DNA of 64,000 nt from Roseiarcus sp963749715 (GTDB lineage Bacteria; Pseudomonadota; Alphaproteobacteria; Rhizobiales; Beijerinckiaceae), in NCBI GenBank assembly GCA_963749715.1, contig CAVVNR010000001.1, positions 372,001 to 436,000 on the forward strand. The letters run 5' to 3'. Under the pieces are notes generated by a model, which worked only from the letters and a program-made list of their open reading frames with translations, did no database searches and was not told the DNA's origin. Below, in pieces: positions 8,400-16,900 of this stretch (within the stretch, counting starts at the first letter, position 1; every line of letters begins with the position of its first letter). The position numbers were made by a program, and so were the translations under genes.

Positions 8400-9240
8400 T
8401 GGACGGACACTGATAGAATCGGATGTCATCAAGCTGGGGATTGTCTGTCGAGCGATAAAAGCGATGCGGAATGGGATTGCTCTGCTGCTCTGATCCCGCC
8501 GGCGAAGCCGGGCGGATGGCCGCGCCTGACCGATATGCGCTCGGCGATGAACGCGATTTTCTATCTTCTGCTCATCGGTTGCCCGTGCGCCATTTGCCGC
8601 GCGGGGTGTTCCCGCCGCGCTCGACGGTCTACAACATCTTCCGCGTCTTCCAGCGGCAGGGCGTGTGGGAGGCGATCTGGGAGGACCTGCGCGCGGCGCT
8701 GCGCGAACGGCTGGGGCGGGAGGCGAGCGCTCAGCGAGGGCATCATCGACAGCCAGTTCGCTCAAGCTGGCCGAAAGGGGGATGCGCGAAAGATGAAGCA
8801 GACGCAGTGGGTTATGACGCCGTACAGGCGAAGGGGCGCAAGATCCACGCTCTGGTCGATACCGAAGGCTTGCCCCTGCGGGTGGCGGTTCACTCCGCCG
8901 CCATTCAGGACCGGACGAGCTGCTGGTGTTTGACCGCATCCGCCAGCGCTTCAATTGGCTCGAACTCGTCTGGGCCGATGGCGGCTACAACGCCCGCCAG
9001 GTCCAACACGCCGTCGCCGCGCAGCCGCCGCTGCGGGTGGAGATCGGCAAATGTCCCGACGACAGTTCAGGATTTATCGTCCTGCCGCGTCGTTGGGTTG
9101 TCGAACGGACCTTTTCTGAATCGGCCGAAACCGCCGCCTGGCCAAAGATTACGAGAACCTCGCTGATATCCCTTGCGGCCTTCATCACACTCGCTTGCAT
9201 CCAACTCGCCGTCAAGCGGATCGACAGGTCTCGCATTTTC
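8400..9240 (+). mobile_element. Decayed IS5-type insertion sequence with broken transposase
   Basis: Pieces of one DDE transposase appear in order in changing frames: LSSDKSDAEW and PPAKPGGWPRLTDMRSAMN from about 8450, then STVYNIFRVFQRQGVWEAIW, GRKIHALVDTEGLPLRVAVH, FDRIRQRFNWLELVWADGGY, and LPRRWVVERTFS. Triad candidates are D (IIDSQ, 8748-8750), D (ADGGY, 8977-8979) and E (VVERTF, 9103-9105). At least four frame changes make it non-functional, even allowing for errors. Exact ends and target duplications could not be fixed; GACAGGTCTCGC near 9223-9234 may be the right end. The 8264-8399 stretch before it shows no gene. Confidence 0.8.
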
Positions 9241-9483
9241 TGCGGCCGGCGTCAAGAAATAGGGCTCGACCGTTCCGGTCATCTTGATCACCAGCGGCTG
9301 GCCCCGGCGGTCGAGCGCCTTGCCGGCGGCCGCCCGGATCCATCCCTCGCTCGCGCAATATTCCTCGACGTCGCGCCGCTCGACGCCGCGGAACCGGACG
9401 CCGACGCCGCGCGCGAGCGCGGCCTCATCGTAAAAGGGATTCGCCGGGTCGACGCTGAGCCGGTCGGGAGGGATGCCGGTCAT
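9067..9483 (-). CDS. DUF3297-family protein with IS-derived C-terminal tail
   Basis: The first 80 or so residues (IPPDRLSVDPANPFYDEAAL, GVGVRFRGVERRDVEEYC, GWIRAAAGKALDRRGQPL, IKMTGTVEPYF) match the short DUF3297 family, whose members are usually about 80-90 residues and of unknown function. After TPAAENARP the frame runs about 55 residues into the antisense of the IS5-type transposase, so the insertion removed the native stop or landed right beside it. The conserved part is intact and may still be functional. It lies 43 bases after rpsT on the same strand. Confidence 0.8.
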   Translation of the reverse strand: MTGIPPDRLSVDPANPFYDEAALARGVGVRFRGVERRDVEEYCASEGWIRAAAGKALDRRGQPLVIKMTGTVEPYFLTPAAENARPVDPLDGELDASECDEGRKGYQRGSRNLWPGGGFGRFRKGPFDNPTTRQDDKS

Positions 9484-9526
9484 TGCGGGGGCGGCGCCGG
9501 CCGAAGGCGCCCGTCAGCCGAACCAA

Positions 9527-9793
9527 TCAGCCGGCGAGGGCTTTGACCCGCTTGGCAAGGCGCGAGATTTTTCGCGACGCGGCGTTCTTGTGCACGATGC
9601 CCTTTTGCGCCGCGCGCGCAAGCTTGGGTTCGGCCGCGTGCAGCGCCTCGGCCGCGCCCTTCGGATCCTTGGAGGCGATCGCCTCCTCGACCTTGCGGAC
9701 ATAGGTGCGCATCTCGCTGCGGCGCGACTTGTTGACCGCGGTGCGGCGAACCGTCTGGCGGGCCGCCTTCTGCGCCGACTTGGTGTTGGCCAT
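9527..9793 (-). CDS. rpsT: 30S ribosomal protein S20
   Basis: 88 residues, rich in Lys/Arg/Ala. It begins MANTKSAQKAARQTVRRTAV, the near-invariant S20 start, with the following SRRSEMRTYVRKVEEAI and KGIVHKNAASRKISRLAKRV. S20 is a primary 16S rRNA binding protein of the small subunit. In many Hyphomicrobiales rpsT lies next to dnaA; here DUF3297 and an insertion element are downstream instead, so this locus has been rearranged. The promoter should lie in 9794-10032, where I see no convincing boxes. Confidence 0.98.
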   Translation of the reverse strand: MANTKSAQKAARQTVRRTAVNKSRRSEMRTYVRKVEEAIASKDPKGAAEALHAAEPKLARAAQKGIVHKNAASRKISRLAKRVKALAG

Positions 9794-10032
9794 CGACTTT
9801 CATGTCCCTGCGCGGCGCGGGACGGCGCCGGTCAAAAAATAAACGGGCCGGGTTTAAGGCCCAGCCGTGCTGGGGCGGGCTTATAGGCCGGTCGGACGCA
9901 AGGCGTCAACCGCGACGCCGAGATCGGACCGAGGTCGGGGAATCGCGACGAGGGCGAGGCTGGCGGTCATTTCGAAAAAAGTCAGATTTGCGCGTTCGCC
10001 ATCGCGCCTTCGTCTTTTGGCGCGCCGACAAT

Positions 10033-11970
10033 TCAATTCTCGGGTTTCCCACCCTCGGGCAGCCACGCCTTGCGCAAGCCTTCGATGAGGCGCGCTATTT
10101 CCGCCTGGTATGTCGGATCGTCGCTGGCGTCCGTATATTTATGGATGTCCTGCAAGAATTTTGGGGCGCGCGCGCGCAATCCGGCCGCGGTTTCTTTCGC
10201 CTCCTTGTCGTGGCCCGCCAAGGCGTAGGCGGCGGCGAGGTCGGCGAGCGACCCATTGTCGTGAGGATTGGCCGCGACCGCCTTCTCGCATTGCTCGATC
10301 GCCTTTTCCCACTGACCCAGATGGGCTCGGAGGTAACAAAGGCGGCTCTGCCAAAGCGGCGCATCGGTGGAATGCGGGTCCAAACGAAGCGCCGTTTCGA
10401 TGTCGGCGATCCCGTCCTGGCTGCGGCCGAGATTCATTTTGTAGAGTCCGGCATTCGCGTAAGCCCTCGGGTTGTTGCGGTCGTCGGCGATCGCCATTTC
10501 GGTCTCGGTGAGCGCCGGCCTCCATTCACCTTTGATGGCGTGAATATACCCCTTCGCCCAATGGACCCACGTAGAGTCAGGCTGAAGCGCCGACGCCGAG
10601 CCGAGCAAGTCTTCGGCGCGCGCGATATCGCCCGCCCGGTCTTCGCTCCAGCGATTGTCTGCCCGCACGGCCAGGACAATCGCAAGGAAGGTCATCGCCG
10701 GCTCATATTTCGGATCGAGCGCGTGGGCGCGCTCAAACAACTTTTCGGCGTCGTCCGAGGCGGACTTATTGAAATTGCCCGACGCCAATATCGCCGTGCC
10801 GCGCATCCAGAAATCGACGGCGTCGGGATTGTCCGGCCGCTCGCGCATCGTGCGCGAGGCTTCAGCCTTGACAAGCTCGACGTCGAGGGAATTCGCCAGC
10901 CGGGCAACGAACCCGGCCTGCAATTCGCCGAGCTTGCCGCGCTCGCCGGCGAACCGATCGGCCCAGACATGCGCGCCGGTTTCGGTCGAGATGAGCTGCG
11001 CGTTGACCTCGACCGCCTCGCCGAGTCGGCGCACGCTGCCTTCGAGCAGATAGCGCACGCCGAGTTCGCGGCCGATCTCCTTCGCGTCGACCGCCTTGCC
11101 CTTGTAGGTGAAGGCAGTGTTGCGGGCGATCACGAAGGCGTCGGGAACTTGCGAGAGGTCGGTCGTCAGATCGTCGGTAATGCCGTCGGCGAAATACTCC
11201 TGCTCCGGATCGCCGCTGAGGTTCTCGAACGGCAGCACGACGATCGAGAGGCGCGGCGCGGTCTTGAGCTTGTCCTCGGCGACGGAGGCGCCGAAGAGCC
11301 GCGGCGCGAGGCCCGCATGCCAGGCGTAGGCGCCGGCCGCGACAAGCGCGACGACGAGCGCCGCGGCGGGCGCGCTCAATCGCCCCGGGCCGCGCGCCAT
11401 GGCCGCCAAAGGCTCGCCTTGCGGGTTGGGCTTCGCCTGCGCGGGGACGCCGACCTGCAGCGAATAGGCGCGAATCGGTTCGGCGATGTTCTTGAGCTGG
11501 GTCGGGCCGAGGTCGGTTACGGCAAGATCGAGCCGGCCCTTGACCTGGCGATAGGCGTCCTCGGAAAGGCAGATCGCCCCGGGCGCGGCGATCCCCTCGA
11601 GGCGCGCGGCGATGTTGACGCCGTCGCCCATCAGGTCGCCGTCCGCCTCCTCGACCACATCGCCGAGATGAACGCCGATGCGAAACTCGATGCGCTTGTC
11701 CGGCGCGACGCCGGCGTTGCGTTCGACCATGGCGTGCTGCACTTCGATCGCGCAGCGCACGGCGTCAACCACGCTGCGAAACTCGACGATCGAGCCGTCG
11801 CCGGTGCGCTTGACGATCCGGCCGCGGTGGACGGCGATCGTCGGATCGATCAGGTCGCTGCGAAGCGCCCGCAAGCGCGCCAGAATGCGATCCTCGTCCG
11901 CTCCCGCGAGCCGGCTGTAGCCGACGACATCGGCGACGAGAATCGCCGCAAGTTTCCGGGTTTCGCTCAT
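10033..11970 (-). CDS. Class III adenylate/guanylate cyclase with TolB-like and TPR domains
   Basis: 645 residues. The N-terminal cyclase domain (about 1-170) has LAAILVADVVGYSRL with a metal Asp, KRTGDGSIVEF, and GDGVNIAARLEGIA, so cAMP or cGMP synthesis from ATP/GTP is likely. One membrane span follows (APAAALVVALVAAGAYAW). Next is a TolB-like segment (IVVLPFENLSGDPEQEYFAD) and then TPR-type repeats with the DP/P pattern (ERAHALDPKYEPAMTFLAIV, TALRLDPHSTDAPLWQSRL) to the C terminus. This cyclase-TM-TolB-TPR architecture is abundant in Bradyrhizobiaceae and relatives, usually of unknown signal. No partner gene is adjacent. Confidence 0.92.
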   Translation of the reverse strand: MSETRKLAAILVADVVGYSRLAGADEDRILARLRALRSDLIDPTIAVHRGRIVKRTGDGSIVEFRSVVDAVRCAIEVQHAMVERNAGVAPDKRIEFRIGVHLGDVVEEADGDLMGDGVNIAARLEGIAAPGAICLSEDAYRQVKGRLDLAVTDLGPTQLKNIAEPIRAYSLQVGVPAQAKPNPQGEPLAAMARGPGRLSAPAAALVVALVAAGAYAWHAGLAPRLFGASVAEDKLKTAPRLSIVVLPFENLSGDPEQEYFADGITDDLTTDLSQVPDAFVIARNTAFTYKGKAVDAKEIGRELGVRYLLEGSVRRLGEAVEVNAQLISTETGAHVWADRFAGERGKLGELQAGFVARLANSLDVELVKAEASRTMRERPDNPDAVDFWMRGTAILASGNFNKSASDDAEKLFERAHALDPKYEPAMTFLAIVLAVRADNRWSEDRAGDIARAEDLLGSASALQPDSTWVHWAKGYIHAIKGEWRPALTETEMAIADDRNNPRAYANAGLYKMNLGRSQDGIADIETALRLDPHSTDAPLWQSRLCYLRAHLGQWEKAIEQCEKAVAANPHDNGSLADLAAAYALAGHDKEAKETAAGLRARAPKFLQDIHKYTDASDDPTYQAEIARLIEGLRKAWLPEGGKPEN

Positions 11971-12216
11971 GCAGTGTCTTGGCCGCGGCCGAGGTTAGCA
12001 CGGAAACCTGTCCCGGATCGCCCCGCCTTGAGGGCTATTTCAGCGGTCCGACCCTAAAGCTTCAATGGGGAAGGCATCATTGTGGCGGACATTCGCTTAG
12101 GGCAACGCCGCGAGGTTGCGCGGCGCTCGCTCGTCAGGCATTGCTATCCTGCGAACGGCAACGGCCGCGCCGGGAAGGTTCACGCGAACCGGGATATCTC
12201 CGAGAGGACCCACGGC

Positions 12217-12441
12217 ATGAGCAGCGACGACAGGATGGACCGCGCCCATCTTCCGACGCCGGGCGCGGCGCGAACGGGTCCGATCGCTTACGACGCGAAA
12301 GAACCAGGCGCCAAGAACCCACCCATCGCCGGAGGAGGCGGCGCGCATCGCGATGGCGCGGCAGTATGGCCCTCCAACGACGATTTCATTCAAGCCGGGA
12401 TGCGCCGGGGAGCGGGGCGGCGCCAATTCTTTCCCGACTGA
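12217..12441 (+). pseudogene. N-terminal remnant of an arylsulfatase
   Basis: The reading frame from ATG 12217 begins SSDDRMDRAHLPTPG and continues TGPIAYDAKEPGAKNPPI. That is the leader of a common proteobacterial arylsulfatase type, normally followed by a GAPNVLIVLLDD-like segment and the catalytic Cys/Ser-x-Pro-x-Arg. Here the similarity ends after about 40 residues and the frame stops at 12441, so the catalytic domain is absent. The PRC-barrel gene starts 24 bases later. The match is from memory of the family leader, so moderate confidence. Confidence 0.5.
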
Positions 12442-12464
12442 AAGCATCGACGAGGGATTGCGCC

Positions 12465-13226
12465 ATGCTGTTTGCCGTTAGTGGTCTGCAAGGCAGCCCG
12501 ATCGCGGCGAGCGACGGCCGCATCGGCGCCGTCAAGGACTTCCTGTTCGACGACCGGAGCTGGAAGATCCGCTGGATGGTGGTCGACACCGGCGATTGGC
12601 TGCCGGGCCGCAAGGTGTTGATCCACCCGTCGGCGATCGCCCCGCTGGAGATTCCGCCAAAGCCGCGGTTGCCGATGATGAGCCCGGGCGATTCGCTCGA
12701 AGTGTCCGTCAATCTGACCAGGCAGCAGGTCGAGGCGAGTCCGGAGGCGCGCGAAGATGACCCGGTGACGAAGGATATGCAGGCGCTCCTGTACGACTAT
12801 TACGGGTTTGACGCCGGCTGGGGCGCGACAAATCTTGGCGAAAACGCCATCGTCGCCGAAGCCGGGGCGGACAGCGGGATCGGCGCCGGAGGCGATCCGC
12901 ATCTGCGCGGCGCCGCTTCGGTCGAGGGACTCCACGTCCAGGCCTCTGACGGCGAGCTTGGCCATGTCGAGAATTTGCTCGCCGACGACGCCAGCTGGAA
13001 CATTCGCTATCTCGTCATCGCGACGAGGAGCTGGTGGCCGGGCAAGGCCGTCCAGTTGGCGCCCTACGCCGTGACCGGCATCGACTGGATCGATCGTCAG
13101 GTCAGGCTGAATGTCACGCGCGATCAGGTGAAGTCAGCCCCGGCCTGGGACCCGCTGGCGATGACGGACGAGGTCGCCGAGCAGCAGTTGCGCCGCCATT
13201 TCGGCTGGCCCGGCTACAAGGAATAG
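12465..13226 (+). CDS. Tandem PRC-barrel domain protein
   Basis: 253 residues with two PRC-barrel units. The first has GSPIAASDGRIGAVKDFLFD followed by WKIRWMVVDTGDWLPGRKVL (residues 8-55); the second has GLHVQASDGELGHVENLLAD followed by WNIRYLVIATRSWWPGKAV (near 152-195). Each ends in a strand leading to VNLTRQQVEASP or LNVTRDQVKSAP. PRC barrels bind proteins or RNA (photosynthetic reaction centre H subunit, RimM); stand-alone tandem forms in Alphaproteobacteria lack a defined role. I start at ATG 12465 because upstream in-frame sequence has no family similarity. Confidence 0.85.
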   Translation: MLFAVSGLQGSPIAASDGRIGAVKDFLFDDRSWKIRWMVVDTGDWLPGRKVLIHPSAIAPLEIPPKPRLPMMSPGDSLEVSVNLTRQQVEASPEAREDDPVTKDMQALLYDYYGFDAGWGATNLGENAIVAEAGADSGIGAGGDPHLRGAASVEGLHVQASDGELGHVENLLADDASWNIRYLVIATRSWWPGKAVQLAPYAVTGIDWIDRQVRLNVTRDQVKSAPAWDPLAMTDEVAEQQLRRHFGWPGYKE

Positions 13227-13237
13227 CCGGCGGCTTG

Positions 13238-14398
13238 CTACGGCGGCCGGGCGACGAGGAGCTCGCCCACTCGCCGCGTCGCCTTCAGGCCGGAGCCGGT
13301 GAGCACGACCACGGTCGTCTGAGCGGCGTGAATGAGGCCGCGTTCGAGCAGCTTTGTGAAAGCGGCGGCGGCGAGGGCCGAGGTCGGCTCGACATAGAGG
13401 CCGATCCGGCCGAGTTCGATGAGAGCCGCTTCGATCTCGGCTTCCGAGACGGCGACGGTCGCGCCGCCGGAACGCCGCAAGGCGGCCAGGACTTCGCGGG
13501 CCCGCACGGGGCTCGCGATCGACGCGCCCTCCGCGATCGTTGGACGAACCTCGACTGGCGTATGATCGTGGAGCCCGACCTCGAAGCTTGCGTGCAGGGG
13601 CGCGCAATTTATGGGCTGCGCCGCGAACAATCGGGGCCGGCGCGCGATCTCGCCGCGGCGGAGAAGCTCGCTGAAGCCGATGTCGCAGCCCATGATGTTG
13701 CTGCCCGCGCCGGTCGGGATGATGACATTGTCGGGCGCGTTGAACTTGAGATCCTCCCACAGCTCATAGGCCAGCGTCTTCGTTCCCTGCAGGAAGAACG
13801 GCTGCCAGTTGTGGCCGGCATAGAAAATCTGAGCGGCTTGCCGCACTGCGGCGTCGCTCACGTCCTGACGCGTTCCGGCAATGAGCTCGACCTCGGCGCC
13901 GTAGGCGCGCATCTGCACCGTCTTGTCGCGCGGCGTCGAGGCGGGAACGAGAATCTTCGCCGCCATCCCGCCGGCCGCCGCATAAGCCGCAATCGCCGCG
14001 CCGCCGTTGCCGGAGCTGTCCTCGAGAAGTCGCGTCACGCCCTGGGCGCGGAGGATCGAGACCATCACCGACGCGCCGCGATCCTTGAAGCTCCCGGTCG
14101 GCGAAAACCACTCGAGCTTGAACAGGGCAGACGCGCCGCGCCAGCCGCGGGAGACGAGCGGCGTCAGGCCCTCGCCCATGGAGATCGGGTCGGGCACGTC
14201 AACCGGCAGAGCCGCCCGGTAGCGCCACAGCGATCGTTCCCCCGCGTCGATCATGTCGCGCTTAAGTCCCGGCAGGGCGGTGATCATGAGCGGCGCGCTC
14301 GCGTCGGAACGCCACCTGGGCTCGCAGATCGGATATTTCCGACCGCTTATTGGATCGACATAGGCCGGAGGGTCGGTCGGTTTCACGTCGTCTGGCAT
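13238..14398 (-). CDS. Threonine-synthase-like PLP-dependent enzyme
   Basis: 386 residues from ATG 14398; an upstream start at 14467 adds unlikely residues. A fold-type II PLP enzyme: the PLP lysine lies in SPTGSFKDRGASVM, the glycine/asparagine loop in EDSSGNGGAAIAAYAAAGG, and the C-terminal region carries VVLTGSGLKATRRV, typical of threonine synthase-like proteins. The N terminus (YVDPISGRKYPICEPRWRSD) resembles the short domain of group II threonine synthases, though with one Cys only. It could form threonine from O-phosphohomoserine or be a related lyase acting on another beta/gamma-substituted amino acid. Convergent with the PRC-barrel gene, with only a 12-base gap. Confidence 0.8.
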   Translation of the reverse strand: MPDDVKPTDPPAYVDPISGRKYPICEPRWRSDASAPLMITALPGLKRDMIDAGERSLWRYRAALPVDVPDPISMGEGLTPLVSRGWRGASALFKLEWFSPTGSFKDRGASVMVSILRAQGVTRLLEDSSGNGGAAIAAYAAAGGMAAKILVPASTPRDKTVQMRAYGAEVELIAGTRQDVSDAAVRQAAQIFYAGHNWQPFFLQGTKTLAYELWEDLKFNAPDNVIIPTGAGSNIMGCDIGFSELLRRGEIARRPRLFAAQPINCAPLHASFEVGLHDHTPVEVRPTIAEGASIASPVRAREVLAALRRSGGATVAVSEAEIEAALIELGRIGLYVEPTSALAAAAFTKLLERGLIHAAQTTVVVLTGSGLKATRRVGELLVARPP

Positions 14399-14509
14399 GC
14401 TCGGATCATGGCGCCTTGGAGACGGCTCCCGCAACGGATGAGGCGCGAGCGCCGGCGCGGTCAGCAACCCGTCGCCGCCGGCGAAGGCGATGCGCCGGGC
14501 GGGTCGACG

Positions 14510-15310
14510 CTAGCCGAGCGCCAGCGGCGCGGTCGGCCCGCGAGAGGCGAATTTCGCCGCCCGCCTGGCGACGAAGGCCGCCCGCCCTTCGGCGAAATCG
14601 GGGCCGAGCGCCGCGGCCTCGGTCAGCGCGCGGTATCCGGACGTCTCCTGGCTCATGCCGGCGGCGACCGCATCGACCGCGCGCTTGGCGCCCCGGATCG
14701 AGACCTGGCTGAGCTCGGCGAGGCCGCGGGCATAGCCGAGCACGGTCTCCTCGAGCGCCGTCTCGATCCTGCGGTCGATCAGGCCGATCGCGAGCGCCTC
14801 GTCGGTCTCGATGCGCCGGCCGGTGAACAAGAGGTCCTTAGCCCGCGACGGACCGATGAGTTCAACCAGCCGGCGGGTTTCGGCATGACCGTAAATGAGC
14901 CCGAGCCGCGCGGGGGTGATCGCAAGGTGCGCGTCGGCGGCGCAGAACCGCAGATCGCAGGCGAGCGCGAGGCCAAGCCCGCCGCCGACCGCGGCGCCGC
15001 GAATGACGGCGATCGTCGGCCGGTCGAGCTGCATCAGCGCTTTCAAGCCGTCCTGGACCGCATCGCCATAGTCGCGCGCCGCCGCGGCGTCGCGGTAAAC
15101 CTCGCCGAACTCGGAAATGTCGGCGCCGGCGCTGAAATGCGCGCCCCCGCCCTCGATGAGCGCGACCAGCATATCCTCGCGCGCCTCGATCGCCGCGCGG
15201 ATCGTCGGCAAGGCCCGCCACATCGCGCGCGTGATCGCGTTGCGGCGTTCGGGGCGGTTGAGAACAATGCGGGCGAACGGCGGCTCGAAGCGCAGCGATA
15301 GGTCGGTCAT
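14510..15310 (-). CDS. Enoyl-CoA hydratase/isomerase family protein
   Basis: 266-residue crotonase-fold protein. Markers are VLNRPERRNAITRAMWRAL, the oxyanion-hole segment HFSAGADISEFGE near residue 59, and AVIRGAAVGGGLGLALACDL near residue 101. ITPARLGLIYGHAETRRL carries a glycine-rich segment where hydratases hold catalytic acids; the second Glu is not obviously in place, so hydratase, isomerase or thioesterase activity cannot be separated. Its ATG overlaps the vapC stop by four bases. In many relatives this gene precedes rpsT on the same strand, and here both are still on the minus strand but separated by inserted genes. Confidence 0.88.
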   Translation of the reverse strand: MTDLSLRFEPPFARIVLNRPERRNAITRAMWRALPTIRAAIEAREDMLVALIEGGGAHFSAGADISEFGEVYRDAAAARDYGDAVQDGLKALMQLDRPTIAVIRGAAVGGGLGLALACDLRFCAADAHLAITPARLGLIYGHAETRRLVELIGPSRAKDLLFTGRRIETDEALAIGLIDRRIETALEETVLGYARGLAELSQVSIRGAKRAVDAVAAGMSQETSGYRALTEAAALGPDFAEGRAAFVARRAAKFASRGPTAPLALG

Positions 15311-15753
15311 GGGGCCCTCGAGGCGCGCCGGGCGGGACGCCTTTCGTCACGTCCCTCTCTAGCACTTCGCGGGCCGCGAGCGACGGCGACGGGCGGCGCG
15401 GCTGCGGCATCTTCCAACGAGAAGCGCTCGGGTTTCATCGAGACGCCAAGCTCCTCGGCGACGTGACGGAGCCTATTGTCCCTCGTCCAGAGCTCAGCCC
15501 CCGCCGTCAGCCGTATGGCCGCAAGCAAGTGGACATCAACGTAGCCGATGCCGCGCCCGAACAGGTTTTGGCGATCGATGAAGGTCAAGACTTCCGGGTC
15601 GGTCGCCGCCTTCGCCCGAGGCAGGTCGGACAACGCGGCGAGAACGACCTCTCGTTGGGGCGTCAGCACACGTCCGGAATTGAGCAGCCTCGCGAGCAGG
15701 GCATTGTCGATACGCAGATGATCGATCCATACCGAGGTGTCGACCAGGATCAA
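15307..15753 (-). CDS. vapC: VapC-type PIN-domain toxin with internal deletion of a conserved acidic motif
   Basis: Toxin half of a VapBC pair; active members are Mg-dependent RNases that often cut tRNA. MILVDTSVWIDHLR gives the first catalytic Asp, GIGYVDVHLLAA a later Asp, and LWTRDNRLRHVAEELG the final Asp. Between GRVLT and PQREVVLAAL the usual segment of about 12-14 residues carrying GELALG, with the conserved Glu, is missing, without a frame change. The protein also has a basic C-terminal extension (ARGPRSAREGRDERRPAR). I predict a weak or inactive toxin. The ATG overlaps the vapB stop (ATGA). Confidence 0.87.
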   Translation of the reverse strand: MILVDTSVWIDHLRIDNALLARLLNSGRVLTPQREVVLAALSDLPRAKAATDPEVLTFIDRQNLFGRGIGYVDVHLLAAIRLTAGAELWTRDNRLRHVAEELGVSMKPERFSLEDAAAAPPVAVARGPRSAREGRDERRPARRASRAP

Positions 15754-15947
15754 GCGCGCGCCGGCCGCCGCCTGGGCGGCGCCTTAACCTCGAGTTCGCT
15801 GCCGCCGAGACGGGCGAGCCGCCGCGCGCTTTCCCGCTCGATGAGCGCCTTGAGCGCCTCGCGGACGAGGCTCGACTTCTCGTTCAGGCCGGTGAGGGCT
15901 TGGGCTTTCGCGACCAGCTCATCGTCAAGCGCCAGAGTGGCGCGCAT
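15750..15947 (-). CDS. vapB: VapB-type antitoxin
   Basis: 65 residues: MRATLALDDELVAKAQALTG, then LVREALKALIERESARRLA, the beta-helix-helix of small Arc/MetJ-like VapB proteins (the type often paired with GELALG VapC toxins), ending in a basic tail. It should bind its own promoter as a dimer and mask the VapC active site. The stop overlaps the vapC start. The 149-base gap to the divergent Phd-type gene probably holds both promoters; no clear operator stands out. Confidence 0.85.
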   Translation of the reverse strand: MRATLALDDELVAKAQALTGLNEKSSLVREALKALIERESARRLARLGGSELEVKAPPRRRPARA

Positions 15948-16096
15948 TGTTTAACCTCGGTCAGAGGCGCCACACCGGCATCATTTGATGCCGATTCCAA
16001 TGCCGGCACGAGCTCGGATCGACGCCGACTTCCAGGCCGGCCACGGACCTCCCGGAAGGTCTTGATCGGCGTCCTGGACCGAGCTATTTCGGCTGG

Positions 16097-16390
16097 ATGA
16101 AAAAGGCCAGCATAACCGAGGCCAAGAACAACCTGAGCGCATTGATCGACGGCCTCAAGGGGGGCTCGCCGGTCTTGATCGTCGATCGCGGGCGCCCGGT
16201 CGCGCGGCTGGAGCCTTTCACCGGTCGCGAGGAAAGCGGGCCGAGCGACCGATTGTCGCGGTTGGCCCGCGATGGGGCGCTGCGGCCGCGCCGGACCGCG
16301 CCGCCCGCGGCTCTTTTCGGCTCGTCTCCGCCGCGCGCCGACGCCTCGGCTGTCGAATTGCTCTTGAGCGAGCGCCGGGAAGGCCGGTGA
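16097..16390 (+). CDS. Phd/YefM-family antitoxin
   Basis: 97 residues. MKKASITEAKNNLSALIDGL and VLIVDRGRPVARLEPF are the hallmark N-terminal dimer and DNA-binding part of Phd/YefM antitoxins; the C-terminal part (ADASAVELLLSERREGR) would be the toxin-binding tail. The stop overlaps the following PIN gene's GTG by four bases (GTGA), which fixes the pair as one operon. Divergent from the vapBC pair upstream. Confidence 0.87.
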   Translation: MKKASITEAKNNLSALIDGLKGGSPVLIVDRGRPVARLEPFTGREESGPSDRLSRLARDGALRPRRTAPPAALFGSSPPRADASAVELLLSERREGR

Positions 16391-16822
16391 AATTCTGGGA
16401 CGCCTCGGCGATTGTGCCTCTGCTCATCGCCGAGACCACGACGCGATTTCTACAGGCGCTGGCGCGGCGGGATTCGGACATATTGGCGTGGTGGGGCTCG
16501 CAAGTGGAGTGCGCCTCGGCCCTCGCCCGCCTCGAACGCGCGGCCCAGCTCGACGGGAAAGGCGCGGCGCTCGCTTTCGACCGGCTCAAGCAAATCGCGA
16601 AACGGGTGGCACGAGATCGAACCCAGCGACATCGTCCGCGAGAACGCCATCAGGTTTCTCCGCGTTCATCCGCTGCGGGCCGCCGATGCGCTTCAGCTTG
16701 CGGCGGCCTTCCTTGCCGCCGAGCGTCGTCCCTCGTCGCTGCAGGTGGTCACGCTCGACGAGCGTCTCGCGGAGGCGGCGCGGAAGGAAGGTTTCGATCT
16801 GGTCGACGTCATCGCGGACTGA
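16387..16822 (+). CDS. PIN-domain toxin (VapC family) with one frameshift
   Basis: Begins at GTG 16387 with KFWDASAIVPLLI (first Asp), then QVECASALARLERAAQ with the conserved Glu. The frame breaks at the AAA at 16600-16602; removing one A joins LKQIAN to GWHEIEPSDIVRENAIRFL, followed by HPLRAADALQLAAAFLAAE (third acid) and VVTLDERLAEAARKEGF (fourth acid). The corrected protein is about 144 residues, normal for the family, with all four acidic residues present. The shift is either a sequence error or a tolerated toxin-inactivating mutation; here both are plausible. puuE follows after 78 bases. Confidence 0.82.
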
Positions 16823-16900
16823 GCGGTTGGAGCGAACGCCGGTCTTGTCGTAGCGTTGCGCGGCGGCGGCGGTCGCGGCCGAGCCGGGGGACAAACGGGT

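Noticed and set aside
9802..12057. Plus-strand open frame of 751 codons
   Set aside because: It is the antisense of the cyclase/TPR gene; GC-rich third positions keep the opposite strand open. No domain is recognisable in it.
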